Positions 19,486 through 29,981 of a stretch of DNA of 64,000 nucleotides are shown piece by piece. The notes under the pieces were generated by a model that was not told the origin of the DNA, did no database searches, and saw only the letters and a program-made list of their open reading frames with translations. Each line of letters opens with the position of its first letter. Within the stretch, counting starts at the first letter, position 1. This DNA is from Candidatus Thiodiazotropha sp. (ex Epidulcina cf. delphinae). GTDB taxonomy: Bacteria > Pseudomonadota > Gammaproteobacteria > Chromatiales > Chromatiaceae. The translations under genes were made by a program, and so were the position numbers. The stretch covers positions 1 to 64,000 of the forward strand of contig JAHXHS010000017.1 in assembly GCA_025656455.1 (NCBI GenBank). Reading direction: 5' to 3'.

Positions 19486-20759
19486 AGCCTTGCGTCGACT
19501 TCACTGGCAGGGAACAGGTTCTTGACATCGAAGAGCACGCCGTTCTCCTTACACAAGGCACGAATCTTTTTCGCACCCATCTCGTTGAACTGCCGGTGCG
19601 CGACGGCGAGAATCACCGCATCATATTCGCCGTCATGAAGTTCCGTGATAGGGCGCAGGCCATATTCCTGCTCAGCTTCAGCGGGCTCGACCCAGGGATC
19701 ATAGACATCCACCCTGGAGCCGTAATCCTCGAATTCGGTGACGATATCCACCACCCGGGTGTTCCTCAGGTCAGGGCAGTTCTCTTTGAAGGTCAGGCCG
19801 AGGACGAGCACGCGGTTGTTGTTGGTGGCTATTCCTCTTTTCATCATCAACTTGACGATGCTGTGCACGACATAGGCGCCCATGCCGTCGTTGAGGCGGC
19901 GTCCCGCAAGAATGATCTCCGGCTGATAGCCGATGGATTGGGCCTTGTGGGTGAGGTAGTAGGGATCCACGCCGATGCAGTGACCGCCCACCAAACCGGG
20001 CCTGAAGGGGAGGAAATTCCATTTGCTGCCTGCGGCCTCCAGCACCTCCAGGGTATCGATGCCGAGGCGGTTGAAGATCAGCGCCAACTCGTTGATCAGG
20101 GCGATATTGACATCCCGCTGGGTGTTCTCGATCACCTTGGCGGCTTCCGCGACCTTGATGCTGCTGGCCTTGTGGGTGCCGGCGGTGATGATGGTGCCGT
20201 AGAGTTCATCCACGAAGTCCGCGACCTCGGGCGTGGATCCGGAGGTGACCTTCTTGATGGTCGGCAGCCTGTGCTCCTTGTCGCCGGGATTGATGCGCTC
20301 GGGACTGTAGCCGACGAAAAAATCCTGGTTGAACGTCAGCCCGGAGTCGGCCTCCATGATCGGCACGCAGACCTCTTCGGTAGCGCCGGGATAGACGGTG
20401 GATTCGAAGATAGCGATATCTCCTGGTTTGAGCACCTTGCCGAGTGCATGGCTGGCGCCGATCAACGGGGAGAGGTCGGGCTGTTTGTGTTCGTTGATCG
20501 GGGTGGGGACGGTGACGATGTAGATCCCGCAGGATTTTAAATCATCCAGGCTGCTGGTGAAACTGAGATGGGGCACCTGCTGCAGTTCAGCCGGATCGAC
20601 CTCCAGCGAACTGTCACGGCCTTCTTTCAGCTCCTGCACCCGCGCCTCGTTGATATCCAGTCCGATGGTTGGATATTTCTTTCCGAACTCGACCGCCAGC
20701 GGCAGTCCGACATAACCAAGGCCCAGCACACCGATGTGTGCCTTCCCAAGATCAAACAT
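19482..20759 (-). CDS. wbpO: UDP-GlcNAc 6-dehydrogenase (WbpO/TviB-like)
   Basis: This nucleotide-sugar dehydrogenase has 425 residues from the ATG at 20759, which follows AAGGAACTAAGC. The upstream extension to 20876 is unlikely to be used. It has [17 protein letters not shown] for [17 protein letters not shown], the active-site region [15 protein letters not shown] with the catalytic Cys, and a C-terminal [17 protein letters not shown]. WbpO/TviB enzymes oxidise UDP-GlcNAc or UDP-GalNAc to the uronic acid. It is the first gene of the three-gene set. Confidence 0.9.
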   Translation of the reverse strand: MFDLGKAHIGVLGLGYVGLPLAVEFGKKYPTIGLDINEARVQELKEGRDSSLEVDPAELQQVPHLSFTSSLDDLKSCGIYIVTVPTPINEHKQPDLSPLIGASHALGKVLKPGDIAIFESTVYPGATEEVCVPIMEADSGLTFNQDFFVGYSPERINPGDKEHRLPTIKKVTSGSTPEVADFVDELYGTIITAGTHKASSIKVAEAAKVIENTQRDVNIALINELALIFNRLGIDTLEVLEAAGSKWNFLPFRPGLVGGHCIGVDPYYLTHKAQSIGYQPEIILAGRRLNDGMGAYVVHSIVKLMMKRGIATNNNRVLVLGLTFKENCPDLRNTRVVDIVTEFEDYGSRVDVYDPWVEPAEAEQEYGLRPITELHDGEYDAVILAVAHRQFNEMGAKKIRALCKENGVLFDVKNLFPASEVDARL

Positions 20760-21228
20760 GCTTAGTTCCTTGTTGAATAAAGTGAAATGCAGGCCAAAGA
20801 TATGCCCATCACCAGCCAATAAAACGTCCGAATGATAACTTGGCGTGCCCGTGAAATCGAGGGATTTCTGGAGCAAGGCCGTTGATGAGGATGTCAGGTA
20901 AAGGGTTTACAATCATTACTTAAGATTCAATGTAGGTAGTGTCCGTTCAGAAACAAGACAATTTCTCTCGCAAAGACGCAAAGATCGCCAAGGAAAAATA
21001 AATACAATAAAAAAAACAACAAGTTATAACTTTGCGATCTTGGCGAGAGGAATTTTGCATCCCTGGCCAGTTGAGGAAACCAGACGGGCAGAGTGCCGGC
21101 GCAGAAAAGTGAGAGGTAGTCCTGACGCTGTGTGGCAGATTCAGGTTAGTGGATTCCGGCATGCGCCGGAATGAACGTCTATTTTGATGCCGGGTTGATA
21201 GTGGTGGAAAACCAGATAAATATTACAG
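20760..21228. other. Intergenic region with an inverted repeat
   Basis: This is the shared upstream region of the leftward sugar operon and the rightward radical SAM gene. An imperfect inverted repeat spans about 20960-21052 (CTCGCAAAGACGCAAAGATC on the left, TTTGCGATCTTGGCGAGAGG on the right) with an A-rich centre. Single copies of similar text occur near 16540 and 33400. A REP-like palindrome is at 21150-21175. No gene is seen. Confidence 0.5.
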
Positions 21229-22938
21229 ATGTCATCAAAACACCCCCTTCAGGACTCATCGCGGATTCTGGCCCTGGTAGCGCTTCATGCCGGATACAGT
21301 CACACCTCCCCTGCGCTTCAGTCTATTGCCGCCTATGCCAAGGACCAACCCTTCCGCGACCGGCTGAAGCTGTTTGAGGCCTTGGTGAATACCCATCCCC
21401 AACCGCTGATTGAGTCATTGGTGGCAGCGCGGCCCAGGGTTATCGGTTTTTCGACCTATGTATGGAATATCGCGGCCTCGATACATATTTCCCGGTTGCT
21501 CAAGCAACTGCTGCCGGACTGCGTCATCGTATTTGGCGGACCTGAAGCGGGAGCCCGGGGAGAAGAGCTGTTGACCGGTGTGTCGGCGCTGGATTTTGTC
21601 ATTCAAGGCGAAGGCGAGGCGGCATTCAGCGATCTGGTCAACATTTTACTCTATGGCCAGGGGCGGCTGGGCGATGTCTCCGGACTGATTTACCGGCATG
21701 GCGGCTCGATTAGACACAATCCTGTCCAGCTTCTCCCGGTCGAGCGGATTCCAGCTCCGATCGCACTGGGGATGATGGCTGCCGACAAGCCTCTCGTCTA
21801 TTGGGAGACCTCCAGGGGTTGCCCCTATCGTTGCAGCTTTTGCAGCAGCGCCAAGGAGCGGTTGCGGAGCTTTCCCCTGGCACGGGTCGAAGCCGATCTG
21901 CAGGTGTTACAGCGGCTTGAAAACAAGACCGTTAAACTCCTCGATCGCAGTTTTCATCTCGGCCGGGAGCGGACCGTCAAGTTATTGAAACGGTTTGCCG
22001 CGACCCCGCCGGGACTGCGTTTTCACCTTGAACTCAATCCCGATCGCATCTCTGACGAGGCGATGGCCGTTTTCAGGCATGCGCAGCCCGGCAAGTTTCA
22101 GTTTGAGATCGGCCTGCAGTCATTGAATGAAACGGTGCTCGACGCCATCGATCGCAGGATGGCTATTCCCAAGGCCTTGGAGAATATCAACCGGTTGCTC
22201 GAAATGAGGCGTCATCCGGTCCATCTCGATCTGATCGTGGGTCTGCCCGGGGAGACGGCCGTCCAGTGTGCAACGTCACTCGATCAGACATTTCGCCTCT
22301 ACCCGGACCATCTTCAGCTCGGGACCCTGAAACTACTGCCGGGTACGCCGCTACGCGAACAGGCGCATCGGCTTGGATACTGCTGGGACCCCGAGCCTCC
22401 CTATGAAGTGCTTGCCCATCCGTCACTCGCATTTACCGAGATTGCCCGATTCAAGCGCTATGCCGAGTTGTTGGAGCGTCTATGGAACAGCGGATATCTC
22501 CGCTCCACTCTGGCCGGTCTGGTGGATGCCTGTTACACGGGGCGGGTCAGCCGTTGCTTTGATGAACTATTGGAGGCGTTGGGAGAGGGGCTTGCAAGGG
22601 ACAACCTGCAGCCCGATTCGCTATTTGCGCAGCTGACTCGCTTTATCCTGCCACGTTTGCAGACGCATCCGCTACTGGGTGAATGGCTGGTGTGGGACTA
22701 CAGTCAGTTCAGCCTCGTCAATGGCAAGACACCGGCATGGATCGCCGAGCGGCTGCAGCAGACCGAACGATTCGTGGTCGATGGCAGCCGCAGGCGAGTG
22801 CCGATTCTGCGATTGACAGAGGAGGGGATCAGGATGATAAACCGGTTCAATGGCAGGGCTCTGCGGGCTGGAAGCTATGCGGTCTGGCCGAAGCAGCACA
22901 AAAAAGGCAGGCCGGTAGAAATCATAGCCACCCAGTAG
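21229..22938 (+). CDS. B12-binding radical SAM protein (DUF4080 type)
   Basis: The product has 569 residues. An N-terminal cobalamin-binding-like domain (about 12-150) has the VFGGPEAGARGEELL stretch. A radical SAM core (about 185-400) has the cluster motif SRGCPYRCSFCSS (CxxxCxxC). A C-terminal domain like DUF4080 follows. Such proteins are class B radical SAM enzymes; their substrates are largely unknown. No neighbour hints at a pathway. Overlapping frames upstream (21171) make the exact start uncertain. The ATG at 21229 is taken from the MSSKHPLQDSSRILALVALH reading. Confidence 0.85.
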   Translation: MSSKHPLQDSSRILALVALHAGYSHTSPALQSIAAYAKDQPFRDRLKLFEALVNTHPQPLIESLVAARPRVIGFSTYVWNIAASIHISRLLKQLLPDCVIVFGGPEAGARGEELLTGVSALDFVIQGEGEAAFSDLVNILLYGQGRLGDVSGLIYRHGGSIRHNPVQLLPVERIPAPIALGMMAADKPLVYWETSRGCPYRCSFCSSAKERLRSFPLARVEADLQVLQRLENKTVKLLDRSFHLGRERTVKLLKRFAATPPGLRFHLELNPDRISDEAMAVFRHAQPGKFQFEIGLQSLNETVLDAIDRRMAIPKALENINRLLEMRRHPVHLDLIVGLPGETAVQCATSLDQTFRLYPDHLQLGTLKLLPGTPLREQAHRLGYCWDPEPPYEVLAHPSLAFTEIARFKRYAELLERLWNSGYLRSTLAGLVDACYTGRVSRCFDELLEALGEGLARDNLQPDSLFAQLTRFILPRLQTHPLLGEWLVWDYSQFSLVNGKTPAWIAERLQQTERFVVDGSRRRVPILRLTEEGIRMINRFNGRALRAGSYAVWPKQHKKGRPVEIIATQ

Positions 22939-23137
22939 AACGTCCATCTCATCACCCATTCAAATCTCAGGTAATTTTGCGTGGATGTCTGTTTAGAACT
23001 GTTTAGAAACCCGTAGGTCACGTTGCGCAGCTACGTGACACCCCCCTTGAGTCAGGTAGCCGCTCCGCGTCAACCTGACCTACGACTGAATGCGACATAT
23101 TAGGTTGCCGGGTTAAATAATATAGGACACCACACTA
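22939..23137. repeat. Gap with decayed element ends
   Basis: This short gap contains a RAYT-like end (22955-22990), the exact 35-base repeat shared with 16943-16977 (at 23049-23083), a scrap like the end of MITE C (GCCGGGTTAA, 23107-23116), and the short repeat TAGGACACCACACTAG at 23123-23138. No gene is seen. Confidence 0.5.
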
Positions 23138-23298
23138 GGGGGTGTTCTCAATCATCGTTCGCGGCGTGATTCTGGCCCTTTTCCGCGCTGGCGGCGTTGC
23201 GATTCGTTGCAATAGAATGACTATTACGCCTCATCGCGCCTTGCCAGCACGAAAAATGACTCAGAATCACGCTCACTCAGGTAATTGAGAACACCCCC
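23138..23298. mobile_element. MITE E, TA-flanked
   Basis: A 161-base element has perfect 17-base ends (GGGGGTGTTCTCAAT and its inverse), with TA at 23136-23137 and 23299-23300. A nested imperfect hairpin (GCGTGATTCTG with CAGAATCACGC) fills the inside. Its right edge forms the stop codon of the SDR gene to the right. Confidence 0.75.
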
Positions 23299-24146
23299 TA
23301 GCGCTTGCCGCCGCCGGAAATCTTCAGTAGGGCCCTGTCCATGCCGCGGCTGGTTAGCAAGCGCCGGAGCAGGGCGAACAGATGGGTGGGGACGGTGACA
23401 GGGTAACGCGGTTTGGGATTTCGACTCTCAAGGGCGTGAATGACCTTTTTCAACACCGCTTCCGCAGGCAGGGTGAAGGGCGCCGCCGGTCCCGCCTTCT
23501 CCAATCTGGCCAACATCGCTCGGTAGTAGGGTTGGTGGACTGAGTGCTCCGCGTCTATGTGCCTGCGCCACATCGCCAGAGCGTTCTCGCGAAACCGGCT
23601 CTCGATGGGACCCGGTTCGATCAGTGAAACGTGGATGCCGCTGCCGGCCAATTCCAATCGCAGGGTGTCGCTCAAGCCCTCCAGCGCGAACTTACTGGCC
23701 ACGTAGGCGCCGCGGTAGGGAAGCGTCATGAAGCCGAGGATGGAGCTGTTCTGAATAATGCGGCCCTCACCCTGTCTGCGCATTACCGGGATAACGCGAC
23801 AGGTCAATTCGTGCCAGCCGAAGAGGTTGGTCTCGAATTGTCGTCGCAATACATCCCGTTTGAGGTCCTCCACCGCGCCGGGTTGGCCGTATGCGCCATT
23901 GTTGAAGAGGGCATACAGGCGTCCGTCGGTCTGTTCCAGCACCCGATCCAGACCGTTTGCGATGGAGCGGCTCTCGTCCAGGTCGAGCTGACAGGCTTCG
24001 AATCCCTGCTGTCGCAGGCTCTCCACATCCGGTGGCTTGCGCGCGGTGGCGAAGACCCGATAACCACGGGCTTTCAGGCCCTTGGCCGCACATAGGCCGA
24101 TACCGCTGGAGCAGCCGGTGATGAGGATATTTTTCGCTTCTGACAT
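23298..24146 (-). CDS. SDR-family oxidoreductase
   Basis: This 282-residue classical short-chain dehydrogenase has the TGCSSGIG cofactor site, NNGAYGQPG, the catalytic Ser in QNSSILGF, and YVASKFALEG with Tyr and Lys. PGPIESRF follows. The substrate cannot be told. The start is uncertain: the ATG at 24146 (MSEAKNILITG) fits the fold better than the one at 24167. The TAG stop is made from the TA target duplication plus one base of MITE E, so the natural C-terminus may have been changed. Confidence 0.85.
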   Translation of the reverse strand: MSEAKNILITGCSSGIGLCAAKGLKARGYRVFATARKPPDVESLRQQGFEACQLDLDESRSIANGLDRVLEQTDGRLYALFNNGAYGQPGAVEDLKRDVLRRQFETNLFGWHELTCRVIPVMRRQGEGRIIQNSSILGFMTLPYRGAYVASKFALEGLSDTLRLELAGSGIHVSLIEPGPIESRFRENALAMWRRHIDAEHSVHQPYYRAMLARLEKAGPAAPFTLPAEAVLKKVIHALESRNPKPRYPVTVPTHLFALLRRLLTSRGMDRALLKISGGGKR

Positions 24147-24400
24147 GTGGGCCGCTGAAAACGTCAAAGTGTATTAGGACACTACACCAGGATACAGTAT
24201 TCAGGCATGCGCTGTCGTACCGGTGAGGAGTGAGTTTATGCCGTCGCGGCGTGGTTGAGGAATTAAAGTTTGGCCCTTAGCGACCGCTAAAACATTCAGA
24301 TTCGGATCGAAGAAGTGGCTTGAAAACCGACAGAGGTTGATGTTTTGTCACGCTTATTCTTCGGCAGTTGGAACTGCAACGAGGAATCGGAGAAAAATAG

Positions 24401-25159
24401 GTGGATATTGCTACTCTGGTTGGTTTATTGGGTGGATTCGGGATTATCATCGGGGCCATCGCCTCGGGTGGCGATGTCATGCTGTTCGTCAATGTTCCTT
24501 CCGTTCTGATTGTTGTAGGCGGCACCTTCATGGTGACCCTGATGCAAGTATCCCTGGGTGACTTTCTCGGTTCCTTTGGCATTGGCATGAAGGCCTTTTT
24601 CTATACCACGGATGACCCGAAAAAACTCATCGAAGAGGCGGTCGAACTCGCGGATATCGCACGCAAAAACGGTCTGCTGGCATTGGAAGGGCAGGAGATA
24701 GGCAATACCTTTCTCAAGCAAGGCATAAACCTTTGTGTCGACGGCCATGACCCGGTGCTGGTCAACAAACTGCTGACCAAGGATATCGATTTGACCATTC
24801 AGCGCCATGAAATCGGGCAGACCATGTTCAGGAACATGGCGACAATGGCGCCTGCGATGGGAATGATCGGCACCTTGGTGGGGTTGGTGCAGATGCTGGC
24901 CAACATGTCGGATCCCGCCAGTATCGGCCCCGCCATGGCGGTGGCGCTGCTCACCACCCTGTATGGCGCGGTTATCGCCAATGCTTTCGCAACCCCGATT
25001 TCTGAAAAGCTGGCACGCGCCAGTGGTATGGAGAAGACCAATAAATCTCTGATTATAGAGACGATATCAGGAATACAGGAGGGTATGAACCCGCGTGTGC
25101 TGGAGCAACTGTTGAGTACCTATCTTCCCACTGGAAAGCGGCCCAGTCAGGAATCCTGA
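24401..25159 (+). CDS. pomA: Flagellar stator protein PomA/MotA
   Basis: This 252-residue membrane protein has four helices. The GTG start at 24401 follows GGAGAAAAATAG. The conserved MATMAPAMGMIGTLVGLVQML stretch (third helix) and the TTLYGAVIANAFATPI stretch (fourth helix) are typical of MotA/PomA. The stator couples ion flow to rotor torque; the PomA-like sequence suggests Na+, which is inference. The next gene starts 3 bases after its stop, so the two form an operon. Confidence 0.92.
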   Translation: MDIATLVGLLGGFGIIIGAIASGGDVMLFVNVPSVLIVVGGTFMVTLMQVSLGDFLGSFGIGMKAFFYTTDDPKKLIEEAVELADIARKNGLLALEGQEIGNTFLKQGINLCVDGHDPVLVNKLLTKDIDLTIQRHEIGQTMFRNMATMAPAMGMIGTLVGLVQMLANMSDPASIGPAMAVALLTTLYGAVIANAFATPISEKLARASGMEKTNKSLIIETISGIQEGMNPRVLEQLLSTYLPTGKRPSQES

Positions 25160-25162
25160 GCG

Positions 25163-26071
25163 ATGTCTGACGAATGCCCGAAATGTCCGACCGGCCTGCC
25201 GCCCTGGTTGGCGACATTCGCCGACCTGATGTCTTTGTTGATGTGCTTTTTCGTCTTGCTGCTCTCGTTTGCCGAAATCGATGCCGTGCGTTTTAAAAAG
25301 ATGGCGGAGTCGATGAAAGACGCCTTTGGCGTGCAGCGGGAGATAGCGGTCACCGACGTCGTCAAGGGTACCAGTGTGATCATGCAGGAGTTCAGCCCGG
25401 GCAAACCCGAGCCCACCCTTATTCAGGAGCTTCGTCAGCAGACCGCGGATGAGGAGAAAGAGTTCCTCGACACGAAAGAGAAATCCGAGCAGGAGTTGGA
25501 TTTTGATGCCGCCAAGGCAGCCATGCAGGCCAAGTTGGAGAAGGAGGTCAAGGAGCAGGCGGCTGAGCTACAGGAGATGCTCGATGAGGAGATCACCGAG
25601 GGATTGCTGGATGTGGAGACCGAAGAGACCAAGATCATTATTCGAATCCAGGAAAAGGGATCCTTTCCATCGGGGCGCGCCAACCTCAACCCGGACTTTT
25701 TCGAGGTGATTTCCAAGATCACGGAGGTGATCGCCACCACGCCCGGCAAGATCATCGTGGCGGGCCATACTGATAACATACCGATCTCGACCAAGCGGTT
25801 CCGCTCCAACTGGGAGCTCTCTTCTGCGCGAGCGGTGACCGTCGTTCATGCAATGCTGAGCAATGCGGCTATCGACGAAAGCCGGTTTCTCATCCAGGGG
25901 TATGCGGATTCGCGGCCCCTGGTAGCGAACGATTCGAGTGAGAACCGGGCGCAAAACAGACGTGTGGAGCTGGTGATTCAACGCGGGGAAGATGTGGACA
26001 GCGGCGAGGTCATCAAGGCCAGCGAGCAAGCAACTGATACGGAGAGAGGAGAAATCACAGATGTCGAATGA
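25163..26071 (+). CDS. pomB: Flagellar stator protein PomB/MotB
   Basis: The product has 302 residues. A single membrane helix near the N-terminus holds the ion-binding Asp in the FADLMSLLMCFFVLLLSFAEID region. A long acidic coiled-coil-like linker follows (about 85-150), then an OmpA-like peptidoglycan-binding domain (about 165-275, with GHTDNIPI and NRRVELVI). It anchors the stator to the cell wall. The 3' end overlaps the PilZ gene by 11 bases. Confidence 0.92.
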   Translation: MSDECPKCPTGLPPWLATFADLMSLLMCFFVLLLSFAEIDAVRFKKMAESMKDAFGVQREIAVTDVVKGTSVIMQEFSPGKPEPTLIQELRQQTADEEKEFLDTKEKSEQELDFDAAKAAMQAKLEKEVKEQAAELQEMLDEEITEGLLDVETEETKIIIRIQEKGSFPSGRANLNPDFFEVISKITEVIATTPGKIIVAGHTDNIPISTKRFRSNWELSSARAVTVVHAMLSNAAIDESRFLIQGYADSRPLVANDSSENRAQNRRVELVIQRGEDVDSGEVIKASEQATDTERGEITDVE

Positions 26072-26678
26072 AGAGCGGGAACAATCCCAGGATGAACGCA
26101 GAGAGTTTTTCCGCATCGATGATTCGATACGGGTCAGCTATCGGGTGATTACCGCCGAAGAGCTGCCGGAGAGTATCGATGATCATCTGCATGGGGATGA
26201 CCGGTTCACTGTGATGACCCGGCTACAGGCACTCAGTCAGCATCTATCGGCGCCGCTGCATCGTATCGAACAGCGCGATCCGGATGTCGCCGACTATTTG
26301 AAGGTATTGGACGAAAAGATCAATCTGCTGGGGCAGAGCTTGCTGGCTGAAGAGCGAGGGTTGCTGGATCGGCCTTCACAATCGGTCAATCTCAGCGCCG
26401 GGGGGCTAGCCATGGATATCACTGAGTCGCTGCAGGAGGGAGACCTGGTGGAGATCAAACTGCTGTTGTTGCCCTCATACACCGGTGTGGTGGCCTATGG
26501 CGAAGTGGTCGGGGTGGACGACTCGACAGAGGGAGATGCCGACTACCCCTATCATATCAGGATCAATTTCAACCTGATCCGCAACAGCGATCAGGATGCC
26601 TTGATCCGGCATATCATGCGTCGCCAGGGTGAGATGCTGCGCCAGCGCAGGGAACGGCAGGATTTGGAAAATGGTTAG
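26061..26678 (+). CDS. PilZ-domain protein
   Basis: This 205-residue soluble protein starts at the ATG at 26061, inside the pomB end and behind GGAGAAATC. It begins with an RREFFRIDD motif, which in PilZ proteins holds the c-di-GMP-binding arginines. The later half has the beta-barrel signature VNLSAGGLAMD (D/NxSxxG). It may link c-di-GMP to stator activity, which fits its coupling to pomAB. That link is inference from position. Confidence 0.85.
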   Translation: MSNEEREQSQDERREFFRIDDSIRVSYRVITAEELPESIDDHLHGDDRFTVMTRLQALSQHLSAPLHRIEQRDPDVADYLKVLDEKINLLGQSLLAEERGLLDRPSQSVNLSAGGLAMDITESLQEGDLVEIKLLLLPSYTGVVAYGEVVGVDDSTEGDADYPYHIRINFNLIRNSDQDALIRHIMRRQGEMLRQRRERQDLENG

Positions 26679-26798
26679 TTATTAACCCGGAGACCAAGTA
26701 TGTCGTGTTCAGCCGCCGTGTTAATATTACCCCGGTAACCAAGATATTATCTCAAGTCTCATGAATCAACAGTCGCGTTAGCGACGTCAGAAATCAAG

Positions 26799-27083
26799 AT
26801 GCCCCATCCGAAATGTCCCTCCGACGATGAGATCCATCAGGCAATCCAGGCGGCCCAGGGGTTGGTCGGGAAGGCTAGACCGGGTGATGTTTTGGGACGA
26901 ACGCTGCTCTATCTGCATCACCGCAACCAGCGGTTGGAGCAGATAGCCGATCTGTTGGAGCGCTACCTGCGATTCGGCCAACCCGACAATGAACACAGCC
27001 AGCTGGTTCAGTTGATGGAAGGGCTGCGGGAAGAGGGCCGGGAAGAAAAATCAGAAGACATCGGGGATTTCGGCCTTGAATAG
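26799..27083 (+). CDS. Conserved hypothetical small protein
   Basis: This 94-residue helical, charged protein has no membrane segment. It contains LGRTLLYLHHRNQRLEQIADLLERYLRFGQPD and an acidic tail. I do not know its role. It lies between the stator genes and fmdB on the same strand, with good codon composition. Confidence 0.55.
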   Translation: MPHPKCPSDDEIHQAIQAAQGLVGKARPGDVLGRTLLYLHHRNQRLEQIADLLERYLRFGQPDNEHSQLVQLMEGLREEGREEKSEDIGDFGLE

Positions 27084-27175
27084 TAGTCTGCAACCCCCAT
27101 TATGGTAGGATTCTCCGTTTCGTTGGCGCCTTTCCAGGCAGACGACAATGCAATCGAACTACTGAGGAATCCATC

Positions 27176-27454
27176 ATGCCTATCTATGAATATCGCTGTG
27201 AAGCTTGCGGCCACGAGTTGGAGGCCCTGCAGAAGATGAGCGATCCGGTCCTTTCCGAGTGTCCGGCGTGTAACAAGGATAGCCTGAAAAAGCTCATTTC
27301 GGCTGCCGGTTTCCGCCTTAAGGGCAGTGGTTGGTACGAGACCGATTTCAAGGGCAACGGCAAAGAAAAGGGCGGCAAGGAAAGTGTCAAAGAGCGTGGC
27401 AAATCCGAGACTAAATCCTCCGCTTGCAATGGCGGCTCCTGCGGCTGCCACTGA
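27176..27454 (+). CDS. FmdB-family zinc-ribbon protein
   Basis: The product has 92 residues. Its N-terminal zinc ribbon MPIYEYRCEACGHELE with a second CPAC pair is the FmdB family signature. The middle is Lys/Gly-rich and unstructured, and a Cys-rich tail ends NGGSCGCH. Family members are suspected regulators or small metal proteins of unknown role. The order fmdB-DUF502-aspS is common in proteobacteria and supports the call. Confidence 0.9.
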   Translation: MPIYEYRCEACGHELEALQKMSDPVLSECPACNKDSLKKLISAAGFRLKGSGWYETDFKGNGKEKGGKESVKERGKSETKSSACNGGSCGCH

Positions 27455-27475
27455 CAGACCAATTGGTCTTAATAA

Positions 27476-28114
27476 ATGGCCCTTCTCCGCCGCTATCTGG
27501 TCGCCGGCCTGCTGGTCTGGCTGCCGCTGGGCGCAACCTTCTTGGTGATCAAGCTGCTGGTCGGCTGGATGGACAACAGCCTGCTGTTGTTGCCCGAAAC
27601 CTACCGTCCCGATAATCTGCTGGGCTTTCATATGCCAGGGCTGGGCGTCCTCCTCTCCCTGCTGATCCTACTCCTCACCGGACTGGTGGCCGCCAACCTG
27701 TTCGGGCGCAAGCTGGTGGGCATGTGGGAGCGGCTGTTGTCCCGGATTCCCCTGGTCCGGTCTGTCTATTCCGCGGTAAAACAGCTTGTCGAGACCATGT
27801 TTGCCGACAACGGCAAGTCGTTCCGTAAAGTGGTCCTGGTGGAGTTTCCCCGGCGCGGGCTCTGGACGCTCGCCTTTCTCACCAGCGAAGAGACAGGGCC
27901 TGTTCAACAAGCCACGGGTCGGGATGTGGTCAGTGTCTATATTCCAACCACACCTAATCCCACGGGCGGCTATTTTGTCCTGGTTCCCAAGGAAGATGTG
28001 CGGGAACTGGAGATGAGCGTCGATGACGGACTGAAGATGCTGCTCTCCATGGGAGCGGTCAATCCCGAGGCTGTCCATGGCGATGGGCTTGCAGAGGCGA
28101 AGGCCAAGCCGTAA
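27476..28114 (+). CDS. DUF502 membrane protein
   Basis: The 212-residue protein has two helices near the N-terminus (about 8-28 and 48-75). The family block [18 protein letters not shown] and later [18 protein letters not shown] are DUF502 signatures. Its function is unknown. It starts 22 bases after the fmdB stop and sits just before aspS, the usual arrangement. Confidence 0.9.
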   Translation: MALLRRYLVAGLLVWLPLGATFLVIKLLVGWMDNSLLLLPETYRPDNLLGFHMPGLGVLLSLLILLLTGLVAANLFGRKLVGMWERLLSRIPLVRSVYSAVKQLVETMFADNGKSFRKVVLVEFPRRGLWTLAFLTSEETGPVQQATGRDVVSVYIPTTPNPTGGYFVLVPKEDVRELEMSVDDGLKMLLSMGAVNPEAVHGDGLAEAKAKP

Positions 28115-28173
28115 CATTCCCGCTTTTTAGCCAGTTGAACTCAGATTTCAGCCGATTCCCACAGGAAACACCC

Positions 28174-29964
28174 ATGCGCAGCCATTATTGCGGACAGATC
28201 AACAGCTCCCATATCGACCAGGAAGTAGAACTTTGCGGTTGGGTACATCGTCGGCGTGATCACGGCGGGGTGATTTTTATCGATCTGAGAGACCGTGAGG
28301 GCCTGGTGCAGGTAGTCTACGATCCTGACCTGCCGGATGTGTTCGCCGTTGCGGAGCAGGTGCGCAACGAGTTTGTGCTGCGCATCAAGGGACGGGTCAG
28401 GGCCAGGCCCGAAGGCTCGGTCAATCGGGATCTGTCTACTGGCGAGATCGAGATCCTGGGTCTCGAGCTGGAGGTGCTCAACCGCGCCGATACGCCGCCG
28501 TTCCAGCTCGATGAGCATGAAAAGGCGTCGGAGGAGATTCGCCTGCGCTATCGCTATCTCGACCTGCGCCGCCCGGAGATGCTGGAGAAGATCCTCACCC
28601 GCGCCAAGGTGACCCGGATTCTGCGCAGTTTTCTTGACGACAACGGTTTCCTCGACATCGAAACCCCGATGCTCACCAAGGCGACCCCCGAGGGCGCGAG
28701 AGACTATCTGGTGCCCAGTCGCACTCACCCCGGCGAATTCTTCGCCCTGCCCCAGTCGCCGCAGCTCTTCAAACAATTGCTGATGATGTCGGGCATGGAC
28801 CGCTACTATCAGATTGTGCGCTGCTTCCGCGACGAAGATCTGCGCGCCGATCGCCAGCCAGAGTTCACACAGCTCGATATCGAGACCTCATTCCTGGACG
28901 AGGACGAGATTCTCCAATTCAACGAGGCGATGATTTGCCAGCTCTACAAAGCGATTCTGGATGTGGATCTGCCTAATCCCTTCCCACGCATGAGCTACGA
29001 CGAGGCCATGCAGCGTTTCGGCTCCGACCGGCCCGATCTGCGCGCCCCCCTGGAGTTGGTGGATCTGCGCGACCTGATGCAGGATGTGGCGTTCAAGGTC
29101 TTCTCCGGGCCGGCGAAGGACCCCAGGGGACGCGTGGCGGCGCTGAGAGTGACCGGTGGCTGCTCACTGAGCCGCAAGCAGATCGATGCATATACCAAGT
29201 ATGTGGCTATCTACGGGGCCAAGGGGCTGGCCTATATCAAGGTCAACGCGTTGGCCAAGGGCATCGATGGGCTGCAATCCCCGATTCTGAAATTCCTCCC
29301 CGATGAGGCGGTTAACGGCATCTTGGAGCGTACTGCTGCAAAGGATGGGGACCTGATCTTCTTTGGCGCCGATAATGCCCATGTGGTGAATGAGGCGCTC
29401 GGTGCGCTACGGGTCAAAGTGGCTCAGGATTTGGAACTGATGGAAGGGGAGTGGAGGCCCCTCTGGGTGGTGGATTTCCCGATGTTCGAGTGGGATGAAC
29501 AGCATGATCGCTGGACACCGTTGCATCATCCCTTTACCTCACCGAAACTGGATCAGCTCGCGTTGCTCGACAGCGACCCCGGTGCTTGTAAGTCCCGCGC
29601 CTATGACATGGTGATGAACGGCGTCGAACTGGGTGGCGGCTCCATCCGTATTCACCAGCAGGCCGTGCAACAGAAGATCTTCAAGCTGTTGGAGATCTCT
29701 GAGGAGGAAGCCGAGGAGAAGTTCGGATTCCTGTTATCGGCCCTGAAGTTCGGATGCCCACCCCATGGTGGCCTGGCGTTCGGTCTGGATCGGTTGGTGA
29801 TGCTTTTGACCGGCTCCGCTTCCATCCGGGAAGTGATGGCCTTTCCGAAGACCCAGACAGCGGCCTGTATGCTTACCTCCGCTCCTTCGGAAGTGGGCGC
29901 CGACCAGTTGCGCGAACTCTCCATCCGGGTGCGTAAACCGGTCAGCGAAGAGACATCCGCTTAG
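28174..29964 (+). CDS. aspS: Aspartyl-tRNA synthetase
   Basis: This 596-residue class II tRNA synthetase starts at the ATG at 28174 behind ACAGGAAAC. It has the N-terminal OB-fold anticodon domain ([23 protein letters not shown]), motif 1 ([23 protein letters not shown]), motif 2 ([18 protein letters not shown]), the bacterial GAD insert, and motif 3 ([13 protein letters not shown]). It charges tRNA-Asp. Whether it also charges tRNA-Asn cannot be decided here. MITE D begins 18 bases after the stop. Confidence 0.97.
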   Translation: MRSHYCGQINSSHIDQEVELCGWVHRRRDHGGVIFIDLRDREGLVQVVYDPDLPDVFAVAEQVRNEFVLRIKGRVRARPEGSVNRDLSTGEIEILGLELEVLNRADTPPFQLDEHEKASEEIRLRYRYLDLRRPEMLEKILTRAKVTRILRSFLDDNGFLDIETPMLTKATPEGARDYLVPSRTHPGEFFALPQSPQLFKQLLMMSGMDRYYQIVRCFRDEDLRADRQPEFTQLDIETSFLDEDEILQFNEAMICQLYKAILDVDLPNPFPRMSYDEAMQRFGSDRPDLRAPLELVDLRDLMQDVAFKVFSGPAKDPRGRVAALRVTGGCSLSRKQIDAYTKYVAIYGAKGLAYIKVNALAKGIDGLQSPILKFLPDEAVNGILERTAAKDGDLIFFGADNAHVVNEALGALRVKVAQDLELMEGEWRPLWVVDFPMFEWDEQHDRWTPLHHPFTSPKLDQLALLDSDPGACKSRAYDMVMNGVELGGGSIRIHQQAVQQKIFKLLEISEEEAEEKFGFLLSALKFGCPPHGGLAFGLDRLVMLLTGSASIREVMAFPKTQTAACMLTSAPSEVGADQLRELSIRVRKPVSEETSA

Positions 29965-29981
29965 CCGACATCACCGCACTA

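Noticed and set aside
17564..20540. Plus-strand frames of about 295 and 314 codons
   Set aside because: They are antisense to the epimerase and dehydrogenase genes, which have complete motifs. Composition (V, G and H-rich) is typical of shadows in GC-rich DNA.
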